A stretch of DNA of 64,000 nucleotides, from the NCBI GenBank assembly GCA_023101885.1, contig JALPQD010000138.1:1232542-1296541 (forward strand), in the 5' to 3' direction. Below the pieces are notes generated by a model that ran no database searches, was not told the origin of the DNA, and saw nothing but the letters and a program-made list of their open reading frames with translations. The position numbers were made by a program, and so were the translations under genes. Of this stretch, positions 35,531 to 47,999 are shown one piece after another. Within the stretch, counting starts at the first letter, position 1, and every line of letters starts with the position of its first letter. The DNA is from Typhlomys cinereus (lineage: Eukaryota > Chordata > Mammalia > Rodentia > Platacanthomyidae).

Positions 35531-35906
35531 ATAAGCAGAGTGATTAATGAATACAAACACAGTGCTGTGTGCCAGGACATCTGCTAAGATAGCACAAATA
35601 CTGGTCACATCATCACTAAGCACAAGTTTAGCAGCGAGTCCTCTCTCCTGGTCAACCACATCACATGTTTTCCTAAGCAAATATGGCAGCACAGTCTACT
35701 GACAAAATATACGGCACAGTGTTTTATGGCCACAATGACAGGACTAGCTAGACTAATGAGAACCTTCAGGCTTGGGTCAACAAAACCCCACAGCCTCCAG
35801 TCACAAGCTCCCCAGAACAGCCATAAGGATCAGATAATGAAGTGAGACCTTTTTGATAGACATTACAAGATGTTCACTAAGACTGTCGAACTGGCTTTCA
35901 GAGATT

Positions 35907-36038
35907 GTAGAAGAAATCATAGGAATTAGCCAGCCTAGTGGCTTTGAATATAATCCCGGCACTGGGATTATACATGTAGAAGAAATCATAGGAATTAGCT
36001 GGCCTAGTGGCTTTGAATATATATAATCCCGGCACTGG
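35907..36038 (+). repeat. 69-base tandem duplication within a B1-like element
   Basis: A unit beginning GTAGAAGAAATCATAGGAAT occurs at 35907 and again at 35976, with few differences (CAGCC versus TGGCC, and an extra TATA). The second copy runs on into a B1-like right end (gaggctgagggaggaggatgg) to about 36100. Confidence 0.85.
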
Positions 36039-36117
36039 GGAGGCTGAGGGAGGAGGATGGGGTTTAAAGAGGCATCATAGTTAAGAGCTTGTCTCAAAAA
36101 TGAAACACACTCGAGAG

Positions 36118-36362
36118 GGTGTGGGGAGACAGGTCAAGTCACTGAAGTGCTTGCAAGAGGGTCTGTGTTTCACCTCCAGAATCTACATCCACAGGTGTGG
36201 TGGTGCATGCTGGGGAGTGAGGGACAAGTGGGTCCCTGGGGCTCACCAGGCAGCCAGTCTTGCCTACTTGGTGAACTCAGGCCAGCGAGAGACCCTGAGT
36301 CCAAAAAAAAGTGAAATGTAAATAGAATCTGAGACTGACACTTGAGGTTGTCCTTTGGCCTC

Positions 36363-36396
<34 letters not shown>

Positions 36397-36545
36397 AACA
36401 CATGCATGCACATTTGCACACACATATACACTCCCACATAAACCCACTTATATATATATATATGCATGCACATCTGCAAACATGTACACCCTATATAGAC
36501 ACTCATGCATACATACGTGCAATGTACAAATACACACTTATATAC
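36118..36545 (+). mobile_element. B4 SINE with long CA/TA tail
   Basis: ID-like head (gtggggagacaggtcaagtcac, agtgcttgcaagagg), B1-like middle (ggtgtggtggtgcatgctgg, ggctcaccaggcagccag), 'gaggttgtcctttggcctccacat', then CA and TA runs to about 36545. Confidence 0.85.
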
Positions 36546-36549
36546 CACT

Positions 36550-38274
36550 ATTTTATTTCACTTTCACAATGACCAAGTGGTTGGAAGCATAATCACCCAG
36601 AAGGCAGGAAATTGAGCCTTAGGTCGACAACTTTCCCTAGGTGCCTTCATCCAGGTGGATATCTCTGAGAATTATTGAGCATGGTTACCACATTCACTTA
36701 GACGAGCCTGTGCTAATACCTGGCATGCCAATGGTTGCCTAGAGGCACCAAGTACCTTGACCTTGTAAGGACTGTGAAGTCCCTAAAAAAGGAAGTCTGT
36801 GTTCAACACATTTCCCAAGTTTATGGGATGACAGATACTATTTGGAACATACCAAGGGATCTGTGTTTTGCAGAACATGAGTCAGCTTTAGTTGATAGTC
36901 ATAGGGATGTGGAAATCACAAAGTCAGGAAGCAGAAAGAAGCTAATTGCAGTATTTGTTACCTGTGAGGGGCCTAGAGGGCTAATTAGGTCACAATCTCA
37001 AACACCAAGTGATACAAGGAGGGTCACTATTCATGTGACCTCCTAAGTATCGTCCATCTATGACATTACATATTGATGCCATCGACGTGAGCCCCTGAAT
37101 TCCAAGCCAGTTCAGAACACCATGTTCTAAAGGAGCAGAGTTGGTGAAGGCTGTTGAACGGGTACTGTGGTTTTCAAGTGAGGTCACAGTAAGTTCTGGG
37201 CTGTGTTTCTGCTCAACCTTGTCACATTCTTTTCCTTTTTTAGATATTCCCATCCCTAAAATCAGTTCTGAGCTTCCAGTAAAACACATGGGTCCTGGAG
37301 GCCCAGCAGCAAGATGCTGGAACAACCGTCTCCCTAGGATTTTGTGAGGAATTTTAGAGACCCCCACAGGCTGCTGGGCAGAAGGTAGCATGCAGAAGTG
37401 CAAGGCTACAATTTCTCATCCTCGAACTGTGTCTACAAGTAAAATCTGCCCTCCAAAATCCCGAAGGAAAATGATGGTTAGAGTCATATGAGAAAAGCTG
37501 ATTAAAGGATATAATTTGGAAGCCAGTTGACACATTCGTGGTGGGCAAAGTGAGGAAACCAGGTCCACAGATGCTCACAGTTCCTTTTGCTGCTGAGAAA
37601 CCTTAACCAAATACTTTCTTTCCTGTCTCTTTTTTGTTTGTCCCATTTGAATGCTTTGAAGGTAACTTAAAATAACATGATAGTGAGACTCAATGTAATT
37701 TGTGAAGCAAAGTAGAAAAGATAAAAAGCTAATTTAAGATCCATTAAAACAGCTATTACAAAAAATAAATAAACCACTGTACATAAATAATCTTAATACC
37801 TTTCTGTGGGCTTCTACAAGATTAAAATTAAATTACAGAATTACTTCTTGCCTATAGAATTCCCATTTTTTCTTTCTGTACTATTCATCTTCTAAGTTGG
37901 ATGGGTTCAAAGGGATCTTTACACACATCCCTTTTATGAAAATTACTGAGCTGACAATCCTCAATTAAATAAATTCACACCTACATCCTACGCTCAGAGG
38001 ATAAACGAGACAGATGTGTAATAGAAATGAAGGGACAAGAGCCATGCCAGGGACCTTCTCTCATGCATCAATCTGACACGCTCATGTACACCATTTTTTT
38101 AAATAAATTGAAAGACTTCCTTTTTAAAAATAAAACTGTTTTAAATTGAGAAAGCAAGAGTGTTTTTACATATCTCATCATCTCACAAATTATTAACACT
38201 CTATACTAGTATGATACATTTTTCTATGTAATGAAGAGATTATCAATAGAGTATCATTATCTGAAACCCATAAC
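36550..38274. other. Mostly non-repeat DNA
   Basis: A weak L2/MIR-like end may lie at 36550-36640 (ggaaattgagccttaggtcg). The rest is unrecognised. A 137-codon minus-strand open frame at 36990-37403 overlaps others and shows no family features. Confidence 0.35.
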
Positions 38275-38438
38275 CTTATTGCTCTGGGGTTTCCCAGGCT
38301 CCACCCTCTAGAACCGGAACAACAGGCTGCCACTATCTGCCTGGCTTTTTTTTTTTAAATGTAGGATCTGAGGATCCAAACTCATTTCCTTTTGCTTGTA
38401 AGACAAAGGCTTTAACCACAGAGCCATTTCTTCAGTCC
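38275..38438 (-). mobile_element. DIP-like SINE, 3'-truncated
   Basis: Reversed body (ctctggggtttcccaggctccaccctctagaacc, 38281) and tRNA-like head ending gccatttcttcagtccc. The CA tail is missing on the left. Older copy. Confidence 0.8.
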
Positions 38439-39779
38439 CCAATACGCATTTAGTGAATGAAAGGTAACTACTTATATATCTTAAGGCAAAATAGTGTCAA
38501 AAAGAAAAGACACAATCATATAACTTCAAATCTACATTTCCTTATGTCTGATGGTAATTCATTTTGGCCATTTGACTTAAATGTTAAGCACTAGCCAAGA
38601 TGCATGATATTACTCCATACTGATTCTCTTCAAAGATTAAGTAGCCATAATTTTATAAGTCATGTTACACCTGCTTAGAAGTACCAAGAGCCTGATCTCC
38701 TAATTCACATGGTCACAACCTGTTTCAAGGTGTGCTCACGGGTTTATAGCAGCTATCACGATGAAGAAGAGGGCACAGTGACACATGAGCAGCAGCTTCT
38801 CCTTCTATCATCCGTCAGAATGTCAATCATTCTCCAGCAGGCACGCCATTTCATGGAAGGTAGTCAGGGCTCCCACAGGAAACAATTTTCCTGGGTACAA
38901 GCTGATGGGAACTGTCTCAATACTTGTAAAATCATCCATATAAATCTGGAGCAACATGATTAGGGATGTCTTCCATCTTTTATAAGGAGAAATATGACTG
39001 CATTTGGCAAAGAAACAGCCTCTTTTCTTCCCAAATGGCCAAATGAGAGACTAGTCACACACAATGTATGTTTTCTGTGGACAGATTTCAAGCTACCATT
39101 GATTAGGTCTTTTTCCCAATTCTGTTGTTCTCAGAGACCACTTAAATATTCACTTGAACTAATCTTGATTCTTTTTTCTTCTGTATCCTTGAAAGGGTCA
39201 GAATGGACCAGAACATCTTGCTGGTGTGACCTGCACCAGAAGGTCTAGCAATGCAGTGTGTGTGTACATCATGCACGAGTGTCTCTGGGAACCCAGCGGA
39301 ACTGAGTGACCCACCCTCCACATCATGTCAGCGATGGACGCCCCCAGAAGCCTGCTCTGCCCCATGAAAACCAGGCATCTCCTGATGACACAGCTCATCT
39401 GAAAGGTCAGATACCCCGGCCTCCATCAGCAATATGGAGGCTGAGTGTGGTAGAACAGGCAGAGGAGAACAAGACCCCAAGACGGCCTGCTGGGTGAACA
39501 ACAGGTTCCAGCTTCCTGTTAGACACAGCGGCTTCTAAGTACAAGGGGTGTGAATGGCTGCAGGGCCAGGCTGGTGCCAGGCAGAGGGCGGGGTTCAGGT
39601 TAGCACTGAGAGCAAGCAGCATGCAGCTACACATCAGCACGTGGCCATGCGTCTTAGCTACCCTCTGCATGCACCCGAACCGACCCCTGACTCGCACCAT
39701 CTTCACAGCACCAATAAGTTTCCTTTTGTTCCATCTCTGCTTTAAAATGCGTCAGAGTGAGATCCAGAGACTTCCTGCC

Positions 39780-40130
39780 TCTGCTCCAGTTGTTCTAACT
39801 GCTTCTGCCACCCTGACTCTATTCTGGAAGCTTTAAATTCTCTCTGATGACAGGACCTTTGCATGGGCGTCTCTCTGAAATGTCTTCTTTCAGTTCTTTA
39901 CGAATATGGCTCCTTCAAACATTTGGGTCAGATTAATTTCCTTGGCCTGTCCCTTAAGTAGAAGCACCTCCTTAGCCCCTTTATTATTCTCTAGTTTGAC
40001 ATTCTATTCGGCACTTAGCAAGATTTAATTCACCTTCAGTGTACATGTGTGTATGCATGTATGTGTATATATGTATATATACACATATATGTATAATATG
40101 TACGTGTGCGTGCGTGTGCATGTGCGTGTA

Positions 40131-40181
<51 letters not shown>

Positions 40182-40290
40182 TCTATTACAATGACCTGGT
40201 ATTCATGAGGGCAGAGAACATATTGGCTCTGTTTGCTACTGTGCATCTAGTGCTAAGCATATCCCGGGCGCTTTTGGTGAAAATCACTCA
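39780..40290 (+). mobile_element. L2 LINE 3' end, split by a TG array
   Basis: L2-like words in order: 'gatgacaggacctttgcatgg', 'tctgaaatgtcttctttcag', 'ggctccttcaaacatttgggtcag', 'cacctccttagcccctttatt', then, after the TG/TA tract, 'catgagggcagagaacatattggctctgtttgctactg' (40205) and 'tgctaagcatatcccgggcgc'. Confidence 0.65.
40040..40178. repeat. TA/TG compound microsatellite
   Basis: TATG and TATA words, then GTGC words, ending in about 22 TG units. It sits inside the L2 fragment. Confidence 0.9.
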
Positions 40291-40639
40291 GGTTGTAAAC
40301 ATATGCATGAAAGCCGCCATTTCATGACACACTCAGAAGAGGCAAGTGCATAGGGTCAGAAAGTAGATGAGTAGCTGAGTAGTGTCCAGATCCTGAGGGA
40401 AGCAGGGGCATGATGAGCGTCTGCTCAATGAGCCCAAAGCTCCCTCTGGTAGTGATGAAGTGCTCCAGCAGACACAGGTGTGGGCTGCACACACTGCTGA
40501 AGGCCGAGGTGTCAATCATGGAGCATTTTATGCCATGTGTATTTCATTGAAATAGAGGAAATAATGTGGTTGTGTGGATGGACATCTGCAATGTGCTCAT
40601 GTTGCCTTATTGTCTTGCAATATGATTATCTTGAATCTC

Positions 40640-40945
40640 TCAAAGCACATGTGTTAAAGGTTTGGTCCTTGGCCTCCAGTGTTGGTGGGAGGTGGTGGTA
40701 CCTTTAGGATGTGGGGCACAGAAGGTGTGTGCCTGCAAGGGATATGGGAACTTCAGCCCCATCTCTCTCTTTGCAGTGAACGGGCCATGTGCTTCCACCG
40801 TAAACCCAAAGCTGCAGCAGCAAGTGACCATGGTCAGAAATCTGTGAAATGCTGAGCCAAAACCCCTATTCCTTCCCAGGTAACCATCCCAGGTATTTCT
40901 TCCTCTCAAGTTGATCAACTCAAGTTATTTGTCAAGAGGCAGAAG
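40640..40945 (+). mobile_element. Ancient MaLR/URR1-like repeat
   Basis: Shows 'ggtttggtccttggcctccag' and 'gggaggtggtggtacctttaggatgtgggg' (40686) near the start and 'ctcaagttgatcaactcaagttatttgtcaag' near the end, a pattern shared with the repeats at 41.1 and 42.4 kb. The class (LTR or nonautonomous DNA element) is not certain. Confidence 0.45.
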
Positions 40946-41089
40946 GCTTACCACTGCACTCTTCAATGCTAGATGATTCAGAATCACCAGGAGCCATGCC
41001 TTCAGGAGTGTCTGTGAGCACATTTTCAGAAAGATTAAACTAAGGAATGAAGACATCCCTGAATATGGGTGACACCACTCCATGGCTTG

Positions 41090-41320
41090 GGCTTCAGTCC
41101 TGAACTGAATAGAAAGGAGAAAGCAAGCTGAGCACCAGCCTTCATCGCTCTCTGCTTCCCCAATTCATTTGCCCCTGTAGCCTGTCATCTCATGCTCTTC
41201 CCACCTTGCCTTCCCTACCCTGATGGACCATATTCTCAAACTGTGGATTTAAATAAAACTCTTCTTTCTGAAGCTGCTTTGTCAGGTGTTTGGTAAGAGT
41301 AGCAAGAGAAGCAACTAATA
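41090..41320 (+). mobile_element. Ancient MaLR/URR1-like repeat, 3' part
   Basis: Shares the terminal pattern 'gatggaccatattctcaaactgtgg', 'aataaaactcttctttctg' and ends 'gaagcaactaatacag'. Confidence 0.5.
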
Positions 41321-42009
41321 CAGACAGCCCTAATGGCAGATAGCAGCCACAGAGTGGGGAGCTTGTCTCTTCTGACTTTGCATGACAGAAATGACGGGTG
41401 CAGGGTGACAGACATAGACTCGGTCCTTAAGGTGACCAGCACCTTAAGGCTGGCAAGGAAAGCAGAACCCGCTTGGTTGTAGTCCATTCAGTCAGGACAC
41501 ACACCCTGGCACTCGCCCTGGCACAGTGGGCATTCATTCCATTCCTGCTGTATCATCAGATATCACCGCCATGGCCTCAGGAGGTCAGACCAGAAAATGA
41601 AGACATTCTCTTTGTCTCATTTCATTTATTTTATATACGAGGATGTGACTTTTGTATTTTTATCTTATGCTGGCCAACCAAGCTCACCCTAAAGGAGCTG
41701 GGAAATTCTAAAGCACAGGAGATCTCCTCCAGTCAAGTGTTCTCCTCCCTCTTTCATAAAGGTCAGCCTGTTGCCAGTGATGATAAACCACAAAGAAGCC
41801 TGTCTCACCCATGTAAAAGCGTCTATTATTTTATAGTAGTACATGATTCATCTACTTTTGAGGATAAGGTCAGGGGTGAGGAGGAGTTGGGAAGGGATTG
41901 TTCAGGTAGAGTAGTACTTCGGTAGCTCTCCCATCAAGCATATAACATTCTTAAGAAGAATTCCTTTTCAAACACTGAAGGACTGCCGGTCCCCCTTTAA
42001 AGATAAGGG

Positions 42010-42313
42010 ACTCTAACCAGTGCAAATCTGCAATCGCAGCACTTGGAAGGCTGTATAGGAAGGGTCCTAATTTGAGGCTAACAGGCTGTATAGTGAGTTC
42101 CACTGGGCTATACGGGAGAGCTGTCTTGGAAGGCAGAGTCTGGGAATCCCCAGAGTAAGTTGGCCAGCCAGACTAGCCGTAATGGAGGGCTCCGAGTTTA
42201 ACTATATAGACCCAGACTCCCAACACTAAGGTAGAAAAGCATCAAAGAATTATTCCCAATATTATCCTTGGGCCACCACATACACATGCACTCAAGTGGA
42301 CATGTGTAAATAT

Positions 42314-42318
<5 letters not shown>
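42010..42318 (+). mobile_element. B4-like SINE
   Basis: B1-like middle (tgcaatcgcagcacttggaagg), 'gttggccagccagactagcc', 'gagggctccgagtttaact' and a CA-rich tail starting near 42270. The head is degraded. Confidence 0.65.

Positions 42319-42367
<49 letters not shown>
42319..42367. repeat. (CA)n microsatellite
   Basis: About 24 CA units, the tail of the B4-like element on its left. Confidence 0.95.
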
Positions 42368-42369
<2 letters not shown>

Positions 42370-42728
42370 TCATGGTTTGAATGTGAATTGCCACCCACAG
42401 GCTCATGTGTTTGAATCATTAGTTGCTGTTAATGTTAGGGAAGATTCTGGCATTTTAGGTGCTAAAGCCTTGCTAGAGGAAGGCACGTCAAGGGGTAGAC
42501 CTTGAGACTTGGTGATCCAGCCCAGCTTTCTCAGTTTATTCTGGCTCTCTCTCCCTCCACGATGACAGCAGTGACCAGAATCAGCCTCCTGCTTCTGCTT
42601 CCAAGCCATGCCTTCCACTATGAGTCCCACCATAATGGACTATATCCTCTCTGGAACCATAAGACAAGTAATCTCTCTTAGGTTGTGTATGAGTATTGTC
42701 TCACAGTAGCATACACAAAAATAACTGG

Positions 42729-42730
<2 letters not shown>
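42370..42730 (+). mobile_element. Ancient MaLR/URR1-like repeat, near full length
   Basis: Starts 'tcatggtttgaatgtgaattgcca', includes 'gctcatgtgtttgaatcattag', 'gccatgccttccactatgag', 'aatggactatatcctctctgg' and ends 'acacaaaaataactgg'. It is the most complete of the three related copies. Confidence 0.55.

Positions 42731-42765
<35 letters not shown>
42731..42765. repeat. (CA)n microsatellite
   Basis: About 17 CA units directly at the 3' end of the preceding ancient repeat. Confidence 0.95.
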
Positions 42766-42767
<2 letters not shown>

Positions 42768-42769
42768 AT

Positions 42770-44378
42770 ACATACTGCATACCCACATACATCTGAACAG
42801 CTAACCACAAAAAAACACACAAGAAATAAATGAAATCTGCTAACAATATAGATGCTTTGAAAATATGTGTCAGCCGTAAAATGGCTAAACTGAGCTAATT
42901 GCTGTACACGCTTCAGCAGGCGGCTCTTGCTAGATGCTCTCATCCATTCTTCTTCACTTATTCTTCACTTCCAGCACTTCATCAACACCTTGTGGCCCCT
43001 TCCATGGCACAGCAGAAATTCAGAATGTGTAAGGACAACTAAAACATCGTGCTCGGGGATAATGTTCGGAACACGGCGAGGCAATGAAATGCAACGCATA
43101 CCAAATGCCCTCTCTTTTCCTATGCAGACATCTAATATGGGAATTTTAAAGAATAAAATATGCAGCTAAAAAGCACAGAATCAGTTTTTGGACAGGAAGC
43201 CAGGGGAGACCTTCATCCCCCGCAGTTCATACCCTACAATGAACAACACAACCTTTCAGAACCATGAATAATTTAAACCATTTTTTTATGAGTTCACAGA
43301 GGGAGGAATCTTTCTAAGTAGACTTTTAAAACTTGAAATTTTAGAAAGCTGAACCTTACACACTGCTAAAGACATGGAATGCATTAAAGAAGTATATACA
43401 TAATTTCTTAAGGGTCTAGTTTGAGCCTGGCAGGGAAGGTGGCTGCATTGTATGCAAATAGCCAGATAAATATTCAAATGTAATTCGCTACATCCAGAAA
43501 AAGACATAGATTTGCAGTGGTCTTCTGGGATCAGCTGCCGTGTCATAAACAAACCTGTGATAAATCAAGCAGAAAGAATACGCAACACAATCACACTATA
43601 CAGCTCGTGAGTAGGTGTCTAAATTGCCTTCTCAAGAGGAGCAGCCGAGATCTACGCAATCTAGAGACAAATGCTCTAAAGTCAGGAGTCATTTAATCTC
43701 ACAGTGATTGAACTGTTACACTCGACTCCTGCACTGGCTGTTGCAGTGTTGTATAATGTACCCTGACTCATCCATGTCCGCTGTCAAATGTGCAGCTCTC
43801 TGTGGCATTTTGGTGAGGGACATGGGAACTGGGTCTCAACCTATCCACTCTTGGTTTCCATTTGCTCTCTATTGTCACTAAACAGCTAATAGTGGCTACT
43901 GCTAATTAACAAGTGTTTAGCCAAGTCTTCTACATAGTCATCTTGAAAGCAGAGCTGCTTTTCCACTGAATTGGAAGAAATCACATGCTACGGTAGCCCA
44001 GACCTTTCATAGTTGACTGCAACATCCCTCATCATGCATGCTCTTTTCCAATGTAGTCTTGCCACCAAGAGGTAGACAGATCCCTTCTCTTCCTGACAAG
44101 TAGGTTCTTTTCTGAGTACAGTCTTTTCTCTAAAAGTTGGGAAAAGAAAATGTATTCTTTCTGACATCCTCTGAAAGAGGGGAGGATCATAAAATGGAGC
44201 AAGAGAGTCTTTAATACATCATGAACATCATGACCAGCTGTCCACTGGCCATCGTTGCCTCAGCTGTCCCACGTTCACATGTTCAGTACTGAGTTTGCTG
44301 TTTTTTTAGTTTCTACTTAATTGGAAATCATTGTAATGATTGTAATCCTAATCATTCCTGATAGCTTACATATATTTA
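42770..44378. other. Non-repeat DNA
   Basis: No recognised gene or interspersed repeat. The 43.0-43.8 kb part is free of simple repeats and could be conserved non-coding DNA, which comparison would show. Confidence 0.4.
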
Positions 44379-44391
44379 AAACTATCTTCTT

Positions 44392-44607
44392 GGCCTAGAG
44401 AGATGACTCAGGGTTTAAGACTATGCCTGGCAAAATAGAAGGTCCTGATTTCAGGTATCAGGTCCCATGTTAGAAAAATGCCAAGGTGAAACCAGCAGCA
44501 ACCTGCACTTCTGGCCCTAGTGGGCAGAGCCTGGGATATCCCAGAGAAAGCAAAAAGGAGGTAGAAACAATCTAGGATGATCCCCAAAGTCATCCTTGTT
44601 CCTTCAC

Positions 44608-44665
<58 letters not shown>

Positions 44666-44694
44666 ACAAATAAAGTTGAAAATTTAAAAGAAAA
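44392..44694 (+). mobile_element. DIP-like SINE
   Basis: Plus-strand head (gcctagagagatgactcagg), body (cttctggccctagtgggcag, gagcctgggatatcccagag), (CA)n at 44612-44660 and a short A-rich tail. An imperfect 13-base duplication AAAC(T/C)ATCTT(C/G)T(T/C) lies near 44379-44391 and 44695-44707. Confidence 0.85.
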
Positions 44695-44731
44695 AACCAT
44701 CTTGTCTATTCTTTTTTAAAAATACTTTACG

Positions 44732-44755
44732 AGAGAGAGAGAGAGAGAGAGAGAA
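44732..44755. repeat. (GA)n microsatellite
   Basis: Twelve GA units shortly after the SINE. Confidence 0.9.
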
Positions 44756-45231
44756 ACCATGTAGACTTCCTAGCTAACCTGCAGGAGATGGTTCTCTCCT
44801 TCCACCATGTAGTCTCTGTAGACAGAACATAGGTCATCAGATTTACACCTAGGCATACCTTCACCTGCTGAGTTCTTGCTTGAGTCTTGCTGGCCCTCGC
44901 CAACACTTGCTAACCCTCTTCTCTGTTCTAACACAAGACTAGTTCGGAGAATGGCCATCTCTTTAACAGACTGTTGCCATAGCCTCTTAACTGAACTGAT
45001 TCTAAACTCGGACTTCCTAGTAGCCGCAGTGCTCAGTCTACAGTGCACGTGTGCCCCTGTCATCCTGTTGCCGCTCTCCCACAGCCCCCTTTGCCTACAG
45101 AATCAAGCCAGACTTCACTGGCTATCAGCAGGATGTTAACCTCAGTCAGTTGCCACACAGTCTCTCCCAACATGGAGCAAGTTCTCCAGCAAGAAAGACA
45201 ACTAGCTTTACATGATGTCATCACAGAACGT

Positions 45232-45355
45232 CTGGGCACTCTGGCATACACCCATAATCTCAGTGCTTTGGAGGCTGAGACAAAAGGGTTGCCCCGAGCT
45301 CAGAGACTGGACTGCAGTCAGAGATTGTACCTCAACAAACAAAACACAAAACAAG
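45232..45355 (+). mobile_element. B1 SINE, diverged
   Basis: B1 words: ggcactctggcatacacccataatctcagtgctttgg (45235), gaggctgagacaaaagg, gattgtacctcaacaaac. Confidence 0.75.
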
Positions 45356-45359
45356 GCCC

Positions 45360-46392
45360 AAATGAACTGACAGCCCATCCCTTTTGCTGTAAGCAACACA
45401 CTGTAAACAAACAGGTCACACTTGAATACCAGGATGTGGAGGCGTCAGAGTCGTCTTGCTTACTGCACACAGATCTTGTGATCTCATCCACAAAGGCCAG
45501 TAGTACCACAGCAAGGCCCAATGAAGCCAACAGCATTAGGTGAAAAAGGAGAATGTTTCTGTGTGAAACTAAATTTCCAACTGTAAATTATTTTTTTTCT
45601 CTTTAAGGAAATGACTTATAGGTTACTACCAAATTCTGCAGTTAATAAAAGTCCCTATAATGTATAACTCAGGATTTGGGGATAAATACTAAATCTAAAA
45701 CACTGGTTGTTTTCTGCTGCTACATTCCTTTCTGTATCATTATTTTCTGTAAGTGGCTCTTTAGACTGTTGGAATCTTCCTAAATCATTTATTTTGCATC
45801 CGTTTTATAGGGTGTTTGGGGTCTCTGAGGCAGAGCTATATTTAATCTATCTCAATAGTTTATAGCCAACAACACACTAAAGGAAAATGTCAGCTCATAA
45901 CAACTGAAATTTAGACTGTGAGAGATGTTTCAATTTTCCTTAGAGAAAGTGCAACTTATGAAAATAAAACAAGTGGATGAAATATATTACAACATTTCAA
46001 AACGTGAACAATGTATCAGCCCTCTTTACACCGGAAGCCATGGGGTCAGGCCTGTTTCTGTTAAGCACAGCGGCTTGTCATTCTTCACATGAATTTAACC
46101 CTGAAAATGGCAATCGGAACAGCAGATACTTGGGGGTACGATGTGTGTCAAGGTCTCCTCTAGCCTGCCTTAAAGGGCTTCAGAAAGTGTCCCGCTTCCC
46201 TTTGACCCTGAAATAATCACTCCAGTCATGGAGGAGCCCTCAAATGCATAGAAACAACACCATGCACAAAGGAAAAGCAAAAATAAACCACAACAAAAAC
46301 AACACAGCTGCTGATCTGCTGCCCAAACCATGACGCTATCAGCAATGCCCTGAAAAGGGCTTGAGGTAGAGACCCACAGCACGATAACTCAC
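45360..46392. other. Non-repeat DNA
   Basis: No gene or interspersed repeat recognised. Confidence 0.4.
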
Positions 46393-46440
46393 CGGGCAAA
46401 GTTTCAAATGGAGGATCATCTGAGGAGGAGCCATCACTTT
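46393..46440 (-). CDS. Weak candidate exon, phase-compatible with 3104-3220
   Basis: On the minus strand 48 open bases, peptide SDGSSSDDPPFETLP, end at a good donor GCCCG|GTGAGT. The acceptor, gctaaatccag, has almost no pyrimidine tract, which is the main weakness. Entry and exit are both phase 1. Splicing to the candidate at 3104-3220 would give a split Asp codon (G|AC) and keep the frame open. The acidic-serine composition is typical of disordered protein segments. The gene is unknown. The phase match has a one-in-three chance of arising by accident. Confidence 0.13.
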
Positions 46441-46794
46441 CTGGATTTAGCTAGTCACCTCCAATGGCACTGTGAGTGTTCATGTAGGGAGCTTTTTTCC
46501 TCAAGGACAGAACCAGGTGAGGAAGACTATGGGGAGCAGGCAGGTAAGGGTTTAGAATCCGGAGGAAGGAGCTGTTAAATCAGCCTTGGGTGACAGCAGA
46601 CTCCAACTTCAGAAGTGAATGTGACATGGGTTTTGTTTGACTTCTCTGATCAAGGTTATGAGCAACTGAGATTCTGCAGGCTGATTGGTACCGGCTACAC
46701 AGATCTAGACCCGCAGACTGGGGCCTGAGCCCAGAGAGGAGGAGGCGGATGTGGGAACCAAAGAGAAGCTTTGCAGAGAGAAGAGCGTTAAGTT

Positions 46795-47143
46795 TAAATG
46801 TCCCCTCCTCCTGAAATTTAATCATTATTACTAGCATTGGAAGGTGGGGCTGTTAGGCGGTATTAGTCTGACGGCTGTGCCTTCACACATGGCTTAGAGT
46901 CTTAGGGGAGAGCTTCATACAAAAGGTAAATCCCGCCCAGCCCTCCCCCTATCCCTCCACTTGTTCTCCTGCAAACATCCCACATTATGATCCAGTAACA
47001 GGGTCCTCTCCAAGGGCCAGCCCCCCACTCTTAAGACTTTAGACTTACCAATCTCAAGAACTCAGAGGAAAGAGTTTCTTTTCTTTATAAGGTATTCGGT
47101 TTACAGTGTTCTGTTATAGCAACAGAAAATAGACTATGAGAAG
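46795..47143 (+). mobile_element. MaLR-type LTR (MST/MLT1-like)
   Basis: Follows the MaLR LTR order: 'aaatgtcccctcctcctgaaattt' start, 'cattggaaggtggggctgttagg' block, and end 'tttataaggtattcggtttacagtgttctgttatagcaacagaaaatagacta' (47084-47136), closely matching the family's '...ggtattttgttatagca...ggactaagac' terminus. No internal retroviral coding region adjoins it. Confidence 0.65.
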
Positions 47144-47727
47144 GCACCCGAATGCTCCCAGGAGCCTCAAGGTCCTCGTGGGGCGTCTTGATGCCCTAAG
47201 AAAGATCACATGATGTGTGGGCGGGCACCAAAGGCAGTGAAACCTTTGCGATCAGAACAGTTTTCAGGGTGGTGCCTAACAGGTAGGCCAGGAGAGCTGG
47301 GTCGTCAGCTTTGCTATTTGTATTGGGAAAAGACTAGAAAACCATCCATTCGAGAAACTGAGATTTCATGAAACTTTCTGTAAATCAGAATACAGGTAAA
47401 ATATTCCCGGTTAAGGTCAGTCTACGCCAATCACGATCGCCCAGCTTTCTTCTTGTGAAATGCTGGAGACCAAGGCATCCCTGTCTACCCATGATCCCCC
47501 CATGCGAGTCTAGGTTTCTGAGGGGTCTGAACACCACTGCAAAGCTCTGTCCCATTCAACACAAGATGGAAATTCAAGGCACATGTCACTAGAGGACTTC
47601 TGAGAAATGGCAAAGCTGCTTCTCACGAATCAAGGGTGCTTCAAACTCTGCTTTAATTAACAGTGTTTCAAAGGAAAAACCCTTCGTCTATTTATTCTTT
47701 AAAAGGGAAGCTCAGGTTTTCCTCTAG

Positions 47728-47769
47728 CTGAAATTGCTTTATTGACTCCACTGGCAACAATTCCCTCAG
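47728..47769 (+). other. Possible 42-base exon
   Basis: A good acceptor (caggttttcctctag) and strong donor (CCCTCAG|GTAGGT) bracket 42 bases, with one open frame reading EIALLTPLATIPS. Too short to judge without conservation or transcripts. Confidence 0.1.
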
Positions 47770-47943
47770 GTAGGTACCACCGGCACATCCAATTTGACCA
47801 AGGATTGGATTCGATTACTGCCGGGTAAACAACTCACTACCCGCCCAGACTGGATCCCTAATGAAATCCCATGTTATTGAATCCAACACCATTCCAAGAA
47901 GGAACTTATCAGCCTCTCTTACTAAAAGCTGTACTTTCATGCT

Positions 47944-47945
<2 letters not shown>

Positions 47946-47997
<52 letters not shown>
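47946..47997. repeat. (GA)n microsatellite
   Basis: About 25 GA units, uninterrupted. Confidence 0.95.
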
Positions 47998-47999
<2 letters not shown>

